DNA from: Oceanisphaera avium
Lineage (GTDB): Bacteria; Pseudomonadota; Gammaproteobacteria; Enterobacterales; Aeromonadaceae
DNA length: 64,000 bases
NCBI RefSeq assembly: GCF_002157875.1
Contig: NZ_CP021376.1
Coordinates: 682,001-746,000, forward strand
Direction of reading: 5' to 3'
Of this stretch, positions 7,889-18,559 are shown piece after piece. The translations under genes were made by a program, and so were the position numbers. The notes below the pieces were generated by a model, which saw nothing but the letters and a program-made list of their open reading frames with translations, was not told the origin of the DNA and ran no database searches. Numbering within the stretch: the first letter of the stretch is position 1; every line of letters starts with the position of its first letter.

Positions 7889-9720
7889 TGGCGTCTTCCT
7901 TATTACCTGCCCATGCATTAAGCGAGCAGGCGCTGGATCATATTGAATTGGGTGTCGCTTTATTTTGTAGCGAACAAAAAGTTCAATTTTGGAATCAATG
8001 GTTAGTGCGCTATAGCGGTATTAGTGCCGAGCACGCCCTAGGTAAGCGCTTAAATGAGCTATTTCCCTCGCTGCCGAGTGTCTTGCTCGAGGCGGTGACC
8101 AGTGGCGCTAAGCAAGGGCTATCTCGGGTGTTGTCTCACCAATTACATGGTCAATTATTGCCCTTAAGAAGTGCTAAAGAGCAGCCGGTGTTTCACTCTG
8201 TGGTGCTGCGCCCGCTTGCACAAGCCAATGGTGAGCAGGCGTTATTAATGCAAGTGCATGATATTACTAACGCCATTAAGCGTGAACGCCACCTTAAAGA
8301 CAAACAACAAGCGCTGCATCTTGCTCATCGTACTCAATCTGAAGAAAAGCAATTTATTGATACCGTATTAGAGACCATTAGTGCATTGGTGGTAGTCACA
8401 GATACCGATGGCATTATTATTAATATGAACCGCAGTGCTGAGTGGCAGTCGGGTTTTAGCCAAGAGCAATTAGTGGGTCAGCCATTAAAAATGTTGCTCG
8501 GCTTAGACAGTTTTAAGCATTTATCCGACAAGCCCTTGGCCAGTAATGAAATTAAAACCTTTAATTGTCGCATGACCAATGTGCTAAACGAGGCCATTGA
8601 AGTGCGCTGGACCGTAAAAGCGGTAAAGGAAGATAAAGATCCACTGCGCTACATTATTTATACCGGCCAAGATGTGACTGAGCGTGAGCGCGCCGATGCG
8701 CTGTTACGCCTAGAGCGAGAAATGCTAGAAATGACGGCGGGCAATGAGCAGGTGGAGCATATTTTAAATCATGCCTGCTTAACACTGGAGCGCCAACTTG
8801 AGTCTTGTCGAGTGGCGGTATTAGATATTACCGATGACAATACTTTACGAGTGCGCAGTGGGCCACAGCTCTCAGCACGCTTTTGTGAGCAGTTGCATCA
8901 ACTTGCGAATGAGCGCCTAGTGCGCGTATTACAAATTGGCTTAGATGCCGGCCAGCTACAAGTGTTTACCGTGCAGCCCAAAGGGGCGCATTGGCAAGCT
9001 TGGTTAGACTTAGCAAAAGAATACAAGATGGCAGGCTGCTGGTTAATGCCTATTCAAGTTAATCCGGCGCGTTCTCAAAATTTACTGGCGGTATTTCCCC
9101 GCTATAAAAGTAATCCTTGTCCTCATGAGCGGATGATGATCCAGCGCATTGGCCACTTAACGGCGCTAATTTTAGAGCGCCAGCAACAGCAAGAACAAAT
9201 TAAGCGCTTGGCGTTGCAAGACTCCTTAACCGGTTTAGCAAATCGAGTGTTACTGGGTGAGCAGCTGCAGCGCAGTATTTCTCGGGCTAAACGCCATGCC
9301 AGTGGTTTTGCTTTATTATTTATTGATCTTAATGGTTTTAAAGAAGTGAATGATACCCACGGCCACGATGCAGGAGATGCGTTATTAGCAGGCCTTGCCC
9401 AGCGCTTGACTCAGCGATTTAGAGCCACCGATTGCTGTGCGCGCATTGGCGGCGATGAGTTTGTGGTGTTATTAGACGAGGTAGCCAGCAGTGCGGTAGC
9501 CTTTTCATTGGCCCAGTCGGTATTAACCTTAGTCGCTAAGCCCTTTATCTGGGGTGAGCAAACGCTGAATGTATCTGCGTCAATTGGTATTGGCTTGTTT
9601 CCAGAAGACGGCGACTCGCCGGCCGCCTTACTTACCCGCGCCGACAATGCCATGTATCAGGCTAAAGCGCAGAGTAAACGCACCGGCCAAGGCTGTGTGA
9701 TGCGCATTATGAATGACTAA
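7888..9720 (+). CDS. PAS-PAS-GGDEF diguanylate cyclase
   Basis: 610 aa, no membrane helices. N-terminal PAS-like region (~10-130), second PAS (~155-285, VVVTDTDGIIINMN), GAF-like segment (~290-440), GGDEF domain (~445-605). The active site is intact (IGGDEFVVLLD, GGDEF at 521-525) and the inhibitory I-site RATD lies five residues before it, so product-inhibited c-di-GMP synthesis is expected. Start ATG shares bases with the stop of the CheC gene; a GTG 9 bp upstream is less likely. Third gene of the response regulator / CheC / cyclase operon, ended by the hairpin at 9741-9761. Confidence 0.93.
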   Translation: MASSLLPAHALSEQALDHIELGVALFCSEQKVQFWNQWLVRYSGISAEHALGKRLNELFPSLPSVLLEAVTSGAKQGLSRVLSHQLHGQLLPLRSAKEQPVFHSVVLRPLAQANGEQALLMQVHDITNAIKRERHLKDKQQALHLAHRTQSEEKQFIDTVLETISALVVVTDTDGIIINMNRSAEWQSGFSQEQLVGQPLKMLLGLDSFKHLSDKPLASNEIKTFNCRMTNVLNEAIEVRWTVKAVKEDKDPLRYIIYTGQDVTERERADALLRLEREMLEMTAGNEQVEHILNHACLTLERQLESCRVAVLDITDDNTLRVRSGPQLSARFCEQLHQLANERLVRVLQIGLDAGQLQVFTVQPKGAHWQAWLDLAKEYKMAGCWLMPIQVNPARSQNLLAVFPRYKSNPCPHERMMIQRIGHLTALILERQQQQEQIKRLALQDSLTGLANRVLLGEQLQRSISRAKRHASGFALLFIDLNGFKEVNDTHGHDAGDALLAGLAQRLTQRFRATDCCARIGGDEFVVLLDEVASSAVAFSLAQSVLTLVAKPFIWGEQTLNVSASIGIGLFPEDGDSPAALLTRADNAMYQAKAQSKRTGQGCVMRIMND

Positions 9721-9740
9721 TTCCTATTAACCTCATAAAA

Positions 9741-9761
9741 AAGCCCCGCGTTGCGGGGCTT
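9741..9761 (+). terminator. Rho-independent terminator of the cyclase operon
   Basis: AAGCCCCGC, 3-base loop, GCGGGGCTT. An A-rich run precedes the stem on +, which on the minus strand becomes a T tract, so it may also end aspC transcription from the other side. Confidence 0.8.
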
Positions 9762-9817
9762 AATCATGCAATTAGTTTACTAATCACTAATCACTTTTTA
9801 TTACTGACTGGCTGCGA

Positions 9818-11008
9818 TTATAGTACCGTGGCAATGCCATCACATAAGGCATCGATATTGTCTTTGGTAATCCCCGCCACGCTAATGCGCCCAGAGCCAA
9901 CAATATAAATGGCAAACTCTTCTCTTAGGCGCGCTACCTGTTCTTTATTAAGGCCAGAGAAAGAGAACATGCCATTTTGACGGGCAATAAAGCTAAAGTC
10001 GCGACTCACTCCGCGCTCAGCCAATTTTTCTACGAAGAGGCTGCGCATTTCTTGAATTCGCTCGCGCATTTCAGCAAGCTCGGCTAACCAGTCTGCATAT
10101 AAAGCAGGGTCTTCGGCGATCATGGCAATCACATTAGCACCATGCGCTGGCGGGTTAGAGTAAATGGCGCGAATAATGGTTTTTACTTGGCTAAAAGCGG
10201 TATTGGCGGTGTCTGCGTCTTTTGCTACTAAGGTAAAGGCGCCTACGCGTTCATTATACATGCCAAAGTTTTTAGAAAATGAGCTCGCAATTAATAGCTC
10301 GACATTATGCTCGGCAAATACTCTTAAACCATATGCATCTTCATCTATGCCTTGGCCAAAGCCTTGGTAGGCAAAATCAAACAAGGGTAACCAGCCATTT
10401 TCCGCCGATAGCTTAGCTAATTGCTCCCACTGTGCAGGAGTGGGATCAATACCGGTCGGGTTATGACAGCAACCGTGCAATAACACCGCATCGCCCGCTT
10501 TGGCATGGGTTAAATCCGCTAGCATGGCATCAAAGTCTAAGTCTTTACGCTCAGCATCGTAATAGCTGTACTCTTTCACTTCTAAGCCAGAAGCACTAAA
10601 TACGGCTCTGTGGTTAGCCCAAGTGGGGTTAGAGATCCACACTGTGGTGGTATCGAGCTGGCGGGCAATAAATTCCCCCGCAATGCGCAGCGCCCCCGTG
10701 CCACCGGGAGATTGAGCGGTGCGAGCGCGCTGTTCGTTAATAATGGCGGCGTGTTCGCCAAATAATAATTTTTGTACTACATCCGCATAAGCGTGAACGC
10801 CTTCAATGCTTAAGTAGTTTTTTGTGGTTTGCTCGTTAACGAGGCGTGTTTCGGCTTTTTTTACGCAACGCAGCACAGGTGTTTGGCCGGCTTCGTCTTT
10901 ATAAATGCCCACGCCCAAGTTAATTTTATGGGCACGAGGATCGTTACGAAAAATGTCGGTGAGGCCCAAAATAGGGTCGGCCGGTGCAGCTGTGACCTTT
11001 TCAAACAT
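9818..11008 (-). CDS. aspC: Aspartate aminotransferase (PLP-dependent)
   Basis: From [16 protein letters not shown] the protein has 396 aa, the length and opening of E. coli AspC. PLP-enzyme marks: substrate/cofactor loop [38 protein letters not shown], and the Schiff-base lysine in SSFSKNFG. Reaction: reversible transamination between aspartate/2-oxoglutarate and oxaloacetate/glutamate; the closely related TyrB has broader aromatic specificity, but the sequence follows AspC more closely. Start at ATG 11008 with AAGGA upstream; a TTG four codons earlier abuts the ribosome site and is unlikely. Monocistronic, cytoplasmic. Confidence 0.93.
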   Translation of the reverse strand: MFEKVTAAPADPILGLTDIFRNDPRAHKINLGVGIYKDEAGQTPVLRCVKKAETRLVNEQTTKNYLSIEGVHAYADVVQKLLFGEHAAIINEQRARTAQSPGGTGALRIAGEFIARQLDTTTVWISNPTWANHRAVFSASGLEVKEYSYYDAERKDLDFDAMLADLTHAKAGDAVLLHGCCHNPTGIDPTPAQWEQLAKLSAENGWLPLFDFAYQGFGQGIDEDAYGLRVFAEHNVELLIASSFSKNFGMYNERVGAFTLVAKDADTANTAFSQVKTIIRAIYSNPPAHGANVIAMIAEDPALYADWLAELAEMRERIQEMRSLFVEKLAERGVSRDFSFIARQNGMFSFSGLNKEQVARLREEFAIYIVGSGRISVAGITKDNIDALCDGIATVL

Positions 11009-11182
11009 AGCGTTAGTCAATCCTTGTGATAGAAGACGAGGGCAAAGCGCTTCGCCTCTGGTAATGAAAAACCCGAACGGGTACGCCTTAGTTATAACAT
11101 TTGCCAGCCCATTACAAAATGGCTTTAGCTGATTGCGCTAAAAAATTATCTGTTGGGCTGTGTAAAGTAAGCCTCATTGCGC

Positions 11183-12109
11183 TTAGCTTTTGGGTTGGTA
11201 GGGATAAATATGTAAACGGGGGATCACCGGCTCATCGGTAATGGTGGCGGCGCGGCGGGTGCGCACTTGGGCAGGCGGATAATTGCCAAGCTCGGTGATA
11301 GCGGGTAATTCATCTTGGCACAGTAACAGTGGCAAATGAGCTTTAACTTGTTGTTGGCGCGGTGTTATGTCTTCTTGCCAGCGCACATTCACCATAGGAT
11401 GAGTTTTTACGGGGCGGCGTAATCGCAGCTCGGTACTCGCAGGTAAGCGTTTAATATCATAGATTTCTCTATCGACGCATTGCTGCCATGTTAGCGCGTC
11501 GGTGAGCGGGGGAGGCGTGTGACGAGCAGCCATTAATTGCTGTACCAACGCCTCTTTATCTATTTTTTTTATAATTTGTTTATTCGCCCACGTAAACCCT
11601 AACCGTGAGGCATCATGGGGCAAGAGCACTAAATGGCGATAGACGTGCAGCGTAATTAACCCAGGCAGCGTGTGGTGCACTAAGGCGTATTTTTGATCCC
11701 GCGTGCCCGCGCTTTGCACCCGCGCTTTAAACTCACTTTTTAAGTGATTGATTTGGTTAATATGGTGAGCTAACTCAGTTTTAAATTCGCTAGGAAGTAG
11801 CAACAGGCCTGGCAGGCGAAAGCTGGCTTTAGTCGAATGGTGAGGCTGAATAAACCACTGCTGATAAGCACTTAGCGCCGCTGCTAGCGCGGGTTCGCCA
11901 ACTAATGGCTCTACCATAATCTGAGTGATAGGCTCATGCTCTTCTCCCATGGCAATGGGAGGCAGCGCAAAGCAGCGAGCCTGAACTAACTTGCGATTAT
12001 TGAAGCTGAGCAGCCAATCATTAAGGCCATGATGGGCGTGCTCTAGCTCGCTAAATACTTGGCGCAGCTCGGCTGCAAGAGTAAAAATGGGGTGACTAGA
12101 CTCAGACAT
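11183..12109 (-). CDS. tus: Tus, DNA replication terminus site-binding protein
   Basis: 308 aa (E. coli Tus is 309). Segments matching Tus along its length include RLPGLLLLP, HINQINHLKSEFK, LPGLITLHVYR, GFTWANKQIIKK, REIYDIKRLP, RRPVKTHPMVNVRW and the C-terminal IPRLHIYPY. Role from the family: monomeric protein that binds Ter sites and stops DnaB helicase in one direction. A Ter-like sequence (12113-12127) lies 4 bp upstream of the start codon, in the place where a ribosome-binding site would be expected, and no clear Shine-Dalgarno is visible. This suggests autoregulation by Tus binding, as for E. coli TerB-tus. Weak identity in the N-terminal third, strong in the rest. Confidence 0.92.
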   Translation of the reverse strand: MSESSHPIFTLAAELRQVFSELEHAHHGLNDWLLSFNNRKLVQARCFALPPIAMGEEHEPITQIMVEPLVGEPALAAALSAYQQWFIQPHHSTKASFRLPGLLLLPSEFKTELAHHINQINHLKSEFKARVQSAGTRDQKYALVHHTLPGLITLHVYRHLVLLPHDASRLGFTWANKQIIKKIDKEALVQQLMAARHTPPPLTDALTWQQCVDREIYDIKRLPASTELRLRRPVKTHPMVNVRWQEDITPRQQQVKAHLPLLLCQDELPAITELGNYPPAQVRTRRAATITDEPVIPRLHIYPYQPKS

Positions 12110-12112
12110 AGG

Positions 12113-12127
12113 TTATGCCAACATACT
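12113..12127 (-). promoter_or_regulatory. Ter-like replication-arrest site, copy 1 (tus upstream)
   Basis: Minus-strand AGTATGTTGGCATAA. The first nine bases equal the E. coli Ter core AGTATGTTG, including the G whose partner is the flipped C6 of the Tus lock; the rest differs (GCATAA versus TAACTAA). Two further copies lie at 42533 and 48727. Its place at the tus start suggests Tus represses its own gene here. Identification as Ter is inference. Confidence 0.75.
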
Positions 12128-12219
12128 GTAAGGGGCTTTAAATTTAGCAGCAACGCCAAGTTTGGGCAAGTCAGTCCGCTAATCAATAAACTTAGGTCCT
12201 GTAGCTTATAAGCTGGCGC

Positions 12220-13272
12220 TTATTCATAGGCCATCACCGGACCGGCAATTTTAAGGCCTAAGCGCTCTCCTGGCATAAAAGTACGTGCGCCACTGATGCG
12301 CATTTGTATTTCTTGGGCGCCCGCTTGGTCGCTCGTGAGCACATGCACTAAGGCATCATGTCCGTAATAAATTGTTTTTTGCACGCAGCCACTAAAATGA
12401 GGCTCGTCGCTATTAGCTAGTACAAATTGCTCAGGCCGGATCATGATGGTGGCGGACTGACTGTCTCGTACCCCCTCAGTGGCTAAGGCAAGAGGGCCAA
12501 AGCAGCTCTGAATTGTTCCTTGGCTTACTTTTGCTGACAAGACAATGGCATCGCCGACAAATTTTGCCACTTTAATATCGCTGGGGTATTTATATAAAGA
12601 CACAGGATCGCTGACTTGTACGCATTCACCTTGGCGCATAACGGCCACTAAATCGGCCATCGACAGCGCTTCTTCTTGGTCGTGGGTCACCATAATAGCG
12701 GTGGCACCAATGGCATTAAGAGTGGCTTTTACTTCTTCTCTTAGTGCGATTCTAAGACCGGTATCGAGGGCTGAAAATGGCTCATCCAGTAATACTAAAG
12801 AAGGCGAGGGCGCGAGGGCGCGAGCTAGCGCAATGCGTTGTTGCTGACCGCCTGATAATTCGTGAGGCATACGCTGGCCTAGGCCGGTCATGCCCACCAA
12901 TTTAAGCATTTCCAACACCCGCTTAGAAATTTGTGCTTTGCTGCTAAAGGCTTCGCCTTGCAGGCCAAAACTAATATTTTTTTCAACGCTTAAATGGGGA
13001 AATAGCACGCCATGTTGAGGCACGTAGCCAATTTTTCTGTGCTCAGGTTTAATATTGGCTTGAGGGCCAAATACGGTTTGGCCATTAATAATAATGCGCC
13101 CAGTAGTGGGCGTTTCAAAACCGGCGATGGCGCGCAGTAAGGTGGTTTTACCACAGCCTGAGGGCCCCAATACGGCCAGCATTTTGCCTTCTTCTAGCTC
13201 AAGGTGGACTTGGTTAAGCGCTGCAACCTCACCAAATTGCTTGGACACATTGTCGATGATTAATTTTTTCAT
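12220..13272 (-). CDS. fbpC: Iron(III) ABC transporter ATP-binding protein
   Basis: 350 aa. Nucleotide-binding domain with Walker A GPSGCGKTT, Q-loop VPQHGVLFPH, signature LSGGQQQR, Walker B LVLLDEP and H-loop THDQEEA, followed by a C-terminal TOBE-like region (~240-350). Fits the FbpC/AfuC family that powers ferric-iron import; spermidine or thiamine uptake ATPases share the fold, but the neighbours (a double-length permease and a FbpA-type binding protein behind a Fur box) favour iron. Last gene of fbpA-fbpB-fbpC, 23 bp after fbpB. Confidence 0.9.
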   Translation of the reverse strand: MKKLIIDNVSKQFGEVAALNQVHLELEEGKMLAVLGPSGCGKTTLLRAIAGFETPTTGRIIINGQTVFGPQANIKPEHRKIGYVPQHGVLFPHLSVEKNISFGLQGEAFSSKAQISKRVLEMLKLVGMTGLGQRMPHELSGGQQQRIALARALAPSPSLVLLDEPFSALDTGLRIALREEVKATLNAIGATAIMVTHDQEEALSMADLVAVMRQGECVQVSDPVSLYKYPSDIKVAKFVGDAIVLSAKVSQGTIQSCFGPLALATEGVRDSQSATIMIRPEQFVLANSDEPHFSGCVQKTIYYGHDALVHVLTSDQAGAQEIQMRISGARTFMPGERLGLKIAGPVMAYE

Positions 13273-13295
13273 ATCTTCCTCGTGTATCCTGCAGG

Positions 13296-14846
13296 TTAGG
13301 CGGTGTTACGGGTAAAAGAGCGCATGGTCAGCAAATAAACCGGCAAACCTGAGATTAAAATTAATAGCGCCGCATAAGGCGCCGAGGCACCGTACTCTGC
13401 ATTTGAGGTATGCTCCCACACTTTGGTCGCCAGCGTGTCTATGCCGGTAGGGCGTAGCAATAAAGTGGCGGTTAATTCTTTCATAATTTGTAAAAATACC
13501 AGTGCCAACCCCGCTCCTAGGCCCGGTGCCATTAAAGGCAAGGTAATGCGTATAAAAACTCGCCATGCTGACTTACCTAAAGAGCGCGCCATTTCTTCTA
13601 GTTGGGGCGGAATTTGCATTAAAGTGGCACGAATTGACGATTGCGCCATGGGTAAAAATAGCATGGCATAACCTATCAATAATAAAGGTGTGGTTTGATA
13701 AAAGAAAAAGGCATAACGAATAGCAAAAAATACTAATGTTAGGCCAATCACTAATCCTGGCAAACTATGAATAAAATAAGGCAGGCGCTCAGCCAAATTA
13801 GCTAATCGGCCTTGAAAGCGTACCGCCAAAAAAACTAATGGCAGTGCAAACACAGTAGCGAGTAGGGCGCCGCTAAAGCCAAAACTTAAGGTGGTGGTTA
13901 ATGCACTTAATACTTCTTGACCGTGAAAAGCACTGGAGCTACCACTTAGTAGCCAATAACCGATTACCGCAAGCGGCACACCGGCGGCCAGCGTGATTAA
14001 TAATAATATTGCCAGTAGCAGCCAAGGTTTGGTCCAGCCTAAGATAACTTGGTCTTGTGCGCCTGGGCTACCTTGGCGCTGAGTGGCATGGTTGTGCTTG
14101 CCTCTTAGTAATATTTCTAAGCCAATGACGCCTACACACAATATTAGTAATACCAAGGTGAGCATGGCCGCTGAGGCGCCATCAAAGGCCACGTAATATT
14201 GATCAAAAATAGCCGTAGTAAAGGTCTCGTAATTTAAAAAAGCTAAGGCGCCAAATTCAGCCAGCATATGTAAAGAGATCAAAATAGCGCCGCCAAGCAG
14301 CGCTGGGCGTAACTGAGGTAATAACACCTTAAAAAAGGTTTGAGCGCGGCTAAAGCCAAGAGAGCGAGACGTTTCCTCGAGCGCGGGATCCATGCCACGT
14401 AAGGCGGCAGCTACGGGTAAGTGCACTAAGGGATAGTTACATAGCGTTAATACCAATACCGCGCCGCTAAAACCCTCTAGTTGAGGAAAAATAGATATCC
14501 AGCTATAGCTACTAATAAAAGCGGGCACCGCAAAGGGTAGAGTGACTAGCGCGTTAAACAGTTTGCGTTTTGGCAAGTCGGTGCGCTCTATCAGCCAAGC
14601 ACTGGCGACCCCTATCAGGGTACTAATGAGCGTCACTGTTACTAACAGTTGTAAGGTATTGAGGAGTAGTTGATAGACACGCGTGCGAAAAATAAGACTC
14701 ATGGCATGACTAAGGCCTGCCTCTTGGGCACGCAGCACAATATAGAGCAGCGGTAGGCTAGTAAGCACCACCAATAATATGACTGGGATCATCAAGCCAA
14801 GCGGCACGGGTTTTCGGCTTTGTTTAATCACAGCTTTGCTAGACAT
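13296..14846 (-). CDS. fbpB: Iron(III) ABC transporter permease
   Basis: 516 aa with about twelve membrane helices arranged as two fused binding-protein-dependent permease halves. Each half has an EAA-type loop (EETSRSLGFSRAQTFFKVLLPQLRPALLGG and EEMARSLGKSAWRVFIRITLPLMAPGLGAG regions) that contacts the ATPase. This fused form is typical of FbpB/SfuB. Start at ATG 14846 (MSSKAVIK) with GAGAAG just upstream; an in-frame TTG six codons earlier is less likely. It is separated from fbpA by ~220 bp containing a hairpin that may lower its expression relative to the binding protein. Confidence 0.91.
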   Translation of the reverse strand: MSSKAVIKQSRKPVPLGLMIPVILLVVLTSLPLLYIVLRAQEAGLSHAMSLIFRTRVYQLLLNTLQLLVTVTLISTLIGVASAWLIERTDLPKRKLFNALVTLPFAVPAFISSYSWISIFPQLEGFSGAVLVLTLCNYPLVHLPVAAALRGMDPALEETSRSLGFSRAQTFFKVLLPQLRPALLGGAILISLHMLAEFGALAFLNYETFTTAIFDQYYVAFDGASAAMLTLVLLILCVGVIGLEILLRGKHNHATQRQGSPGAQDQVILGWTKPWLLLAILLLITLAAGVPLAVIGYWLLSGSSSAFHGQEVLSALTTTLSFGFSGALLATVFALPLVFLAVRFQGRLANLAERLPYFIHSLPGLVIGLTLVFFAIRYAFFFYQTTPLLLIGYAMLFLPMAQSSIRATLMQIPPQLEEMARSLGKSAWRVFIRITLPLMAPGLGAGLALVFLQIMKELTATLLLRPTGIDTLATKVWEHTSNAEYGASAPYAALLILISGLPVYLLTMRSFTRNTA

Positions 14847-14973
14847 GTAACTTCTCAATGACAATAAGCACTACTACTAGGATACGCATCATAATGAGGT
14901 TAAGCGCACTAAACCAAATTTTTCGCAACCAAAGTGGCGAGCAAGATTGACGACTTTTAATTAAAATAAATTA

Positions 14974-15011
14974 ATAAAAAAGACCGAAGGCATACATGAC
15001 GCCTCCGGTCT
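14974..15011 (-). terminator. Intra-operon hairpin between fbpA and fbpB
   Basis: On the minus strand AGACCGGAGGC, 9-base loop, GCCTTCGGTCT (one G-U pair) followed by a T tract. Placed after the binding-protein gene, it probably terminates most transcripts, so that fbpA exceeds fbpBC. Confidence 0.75.
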
Positions 15012-15069
15012 CATTCTAAGTACACCTACTTGGCGGACTGCTCTTCCTTGAGCAGACAAAGGAGTGAGC

Positions 15070-16071
15070 TTACAACAAACCCACTTCTTGTAACAATTCA
15101 ATGGCCGCTTTGCCATCGCTATATTCGCCTAAGTCCAGAGTATCGTTAGGCGGAGTCAGCTCTGAGAAGGGCTTTAGGCCATGGGTATCCACATTGGGGT
15201 TTAGCGGGTATTGAGCACTGTTATCCGTTAATATTTGCTGACCAGCTTCACTGGTAGCAAAGGCGATAAACTGCTGCGCTTCGTCTTGGTGTTTACTGGA
15301 TTTTAAGATGGCGGCGCCCGAGACAGTGACCAAATCACCCAAGTCATGAGTACCCATAAAATACAGTGCCGAGTTAAGCTTATCTGCTCCTTGTTCGCGC
15401 GCTAAATTATCCCAGTAGTAGTTATTAATAAGAGCAAAAGGAATATCACCGCGCTCTACGGCGTCCATGGCGGCTTTATTATTACGATATTCTTTACCAT
15501 TTTTCTTTAAGCTTTCTAACCAAGACTTGGCCTTTTCGCGACCATCAATTTTTATCATGGCCGATAATTGCTTTTGGAAAGCACCACTGGTTTTAATAAA
15601 GGCGAATTTATCTTTCCATTTATCATCGCTTAAGTCATATACCGAGGTAGGCAATTCGTCGGCGTTAATTAAGTCTTTGTTATAAACCATTACGCGTGAA
15701 CGCGCTAATAAGCCGACCCAGTAGCCATCAGCATCACGATACTCAGCAGGAATATTGTTAAGTGCTGGCTCGTCAATTTCTGCGAGCAGATCTTTATTAG
15801 CGAGCATAATGAGCGGCGTAGACTCTTCGGTGTAAATAATATCTGCCGGCGAGCGCGCACCTTCTTCTACAATTTGGTGGGCGAGTTCATTACTTGAGCC
15901 TTGGCGACTTTCTACTTTAATATTGGTTTTTTCGGTAAAGGCATCGATTAAGGCAAGGGTTGCCGTTTTATGTTGGCCGTTATAAATAGTGAGATCGGCA
16001 TAGGCGCTTAGGGGGCTGAAAGCTAACAAGCTAGAGAGAGCAAGCGTGCTGAGTTTAAATTTGCGAGACAT
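15070..16071 (-). CDS. fbpA: Periplasmic ferric-iron-binding protein
   Basis: 333 aa. Sec signal peptide (MSRKFKLSTLALSSLLAFS..., cleavage likely after AYA-D). Mature start DLTIYNGQHKTA matches FbpA/AfuA-type ferric-binding proteins, and the NNYYW motif supplies the paired iron-ligand tyrosines of this class. Role: captures Fe(III) in the periplasm and delivers it to FbpBC. First gene of the operon, with a good Fur box 74 bp upstream, so iron-starvation induction is expected. A hairpin follows the gene. Confidence 0.92.
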   Translation of the reverse strand: MSRKFKLSTLALSSLLAFSPLSAYADLTIYNGQHKTATLALIDAFTEKTNIKVESRQGSSNELAHQIVEEGARSPADIIYTEESTPLIMLANKDLLAEIDEPALNNIPAEYRDADGYWVGLLARSRVMVYNKDLINADELPTSVYDLSDDKWKDKFAFIKTSGAFQKQLSAMIKIDGREKAKSWLESLKKNGKEYRNNKAAMDAVERGDIPFALINNYYWDNLAREQGADKLNSALYFMGTHDLGDLVTVSGAAILKSSKHQDEAQQFIAFATSEAGQQILTDNSAQYPLNPNVDTHGLKPFSELTPPNDTLDLGEYSDGKAAIELLQEVGLL

Positions 16072-16144
16072 ACGGCCATCCTTTGTAAGGCAATGAGAGC
16101 ACAGCTATTACTATGACTTAATAATACGAGGTTAGAACATAGTT

Positions 16145-16163
16145 GATAATAGCAATGGTTATC
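16145..16163. promoter_or_regulatory. Fur box upstream of fbpABC
   Basis: GATAATAGCAATGGTTATC matches 14 of 19 positions of the classical Fur consensus GATAATGATAATCATTATC, and is flanked by TT/AA, which extends the palindrome to 16143-16165. Located just upstream of the iron-transporter operon. Confidence 0.85.
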
Positions 16164-16218
16164 AATTGAGAAGAAAGGTAACACACGTTATTTTCATGTC
16201 AAGTCAGTGGCGGGTAAG

Positions 16219-16246
16219 TGCACAGTAAATGCACAGTAAATGCACA
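16219..16246. repeat. Tandem TGCACAGTAAA repeats
   Basis: Two perfect 11-bp repeats (16219-16229, 16230-16240) followed by TGCACA. They lie in the 370-bp gap between fbpA and hisI, about 150 bp upstream of fbpA. The same gap holds the Fur box, a palindrome TTATGTTTAACATAA (16313-16327) and the hisI terminator; I see no gene in it. The repeats could be iterated regulator half-sites or slippage products. Confidence 0.6.
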
Positions 16247-16390
16247 ACTTTAGTCAGCGCGGTGGGAGAGGTTGGTTTTAGATAATTATATTTTAATCAA
16301 ACACTTATAATTTTATGTTTAACATAATAAATGCTGTGGCGCAGTTATCGCTAAGTGTGGCCCTATTAAAAGATGGTAAGTGCAAGTTAT

Positions 16391-16426
16391 AAAAAAAGCG
16401 CACTAGCAAACCAGTGCGCTTTTTTT
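16391..16426 (-). terminator. Terminator of the his operon
   Basis: Perfect 14-bp inverted repeat AAAAAAAGCGCACT / AGTGCGCTTTTTTT with an 8-base loop, 15 bp after the hisI stop. Confidence 0.9.
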
Positions 16427-16441
16427 GCCTATATGCAGTAC

Positions 16442-17063
16442 TTAGCGGTGGCGTTCTTGTAATTTAGCTATCACATCACTAAGTTGTAAGCCTTCTTGCT
16501 GCAGTAAGACAGTTAAGTGATAAAGTAAGTCAGCCGACTCATTTATTAACTCTTCTTGATCGTGCACCGTGGCCGCCAGCGCAGTTTCAACACCTTCTTC
16601 ACCCACTTTTTGTGCGATGCGCTTAGTGCCGCTGGCATACAGGCTGGCGGTGTAGCTAGAGCTAGGATCGGCGCCTTTGCGACTGGCGATCACTTGTTCA
16701 AGCTCGGCTAAAAAGCTTAAATCGGGCGCTATTTGCTCATTAAAGCAAGATACATGACCTAAGTGGCAAGTTGGGCCAATAGGCTTAACCGTAGCTAATA
16801 AGGTATCACTGTCACAATCGGTGCTAATGTCGACCAGCTGCAAATAATGCCCTGAGCTTTCCCCTTTGGTCCACAGGCGATTTTTAGTGCGACTAAAAAA
16901 GGTGACCTGCTGGCTGGCCAAGGTCAGAGCTAGCGCTTCTTGATTCATATAACCCAACATTAATACTCGAGCGCTGTGGCTATCTTGCACAATAACGGGC
17001 ATTAGACCATCGACTTTAGCCCAATCTAGCTGGCTGTCATCAAATTGCGCGGCTTGGGTGATA

Positions 17064-17071
<8 letters not shown>
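16442..17071 (-). CDS. hisI: HisIE, bifunctional phosphoribosyl-AMP cyclohydrolase / phosphoribosyl-ATP pyrophosphatase
   Basis: 209 aa. N-terminal cyclohydrolase (~1-120: [50 protein letters not shown] with metal-binding Cys/His) and C-terminal pyrophosphohydrolase (~125-209: [23 protein letters not shown]). Performs steps 2 and 3 of histidine synthesis. GTG start overlapping the hisF stop by 8 bp. Last gene of hisGDCBHAFI, followed by a strong terminator. Confidence 0.96.

Positions 17072-18559
<1,488 letters not shown>

Noticed and set aside
15969..15985. TATGTTGGCCGTTATAA inside fbpA as a Ter variant
   Set aside because: Lies in conserved coding sequence (YNGQHK) and differs in spacing of the second half.
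16313..16327. TTATGTTTAACATAA palindrome containing an arm like the XerD half of dif
   Set aside because: The matching XerC half at the right 6-bp spacing is missing, so I do not call a dif site. It may be an unrelated operator.
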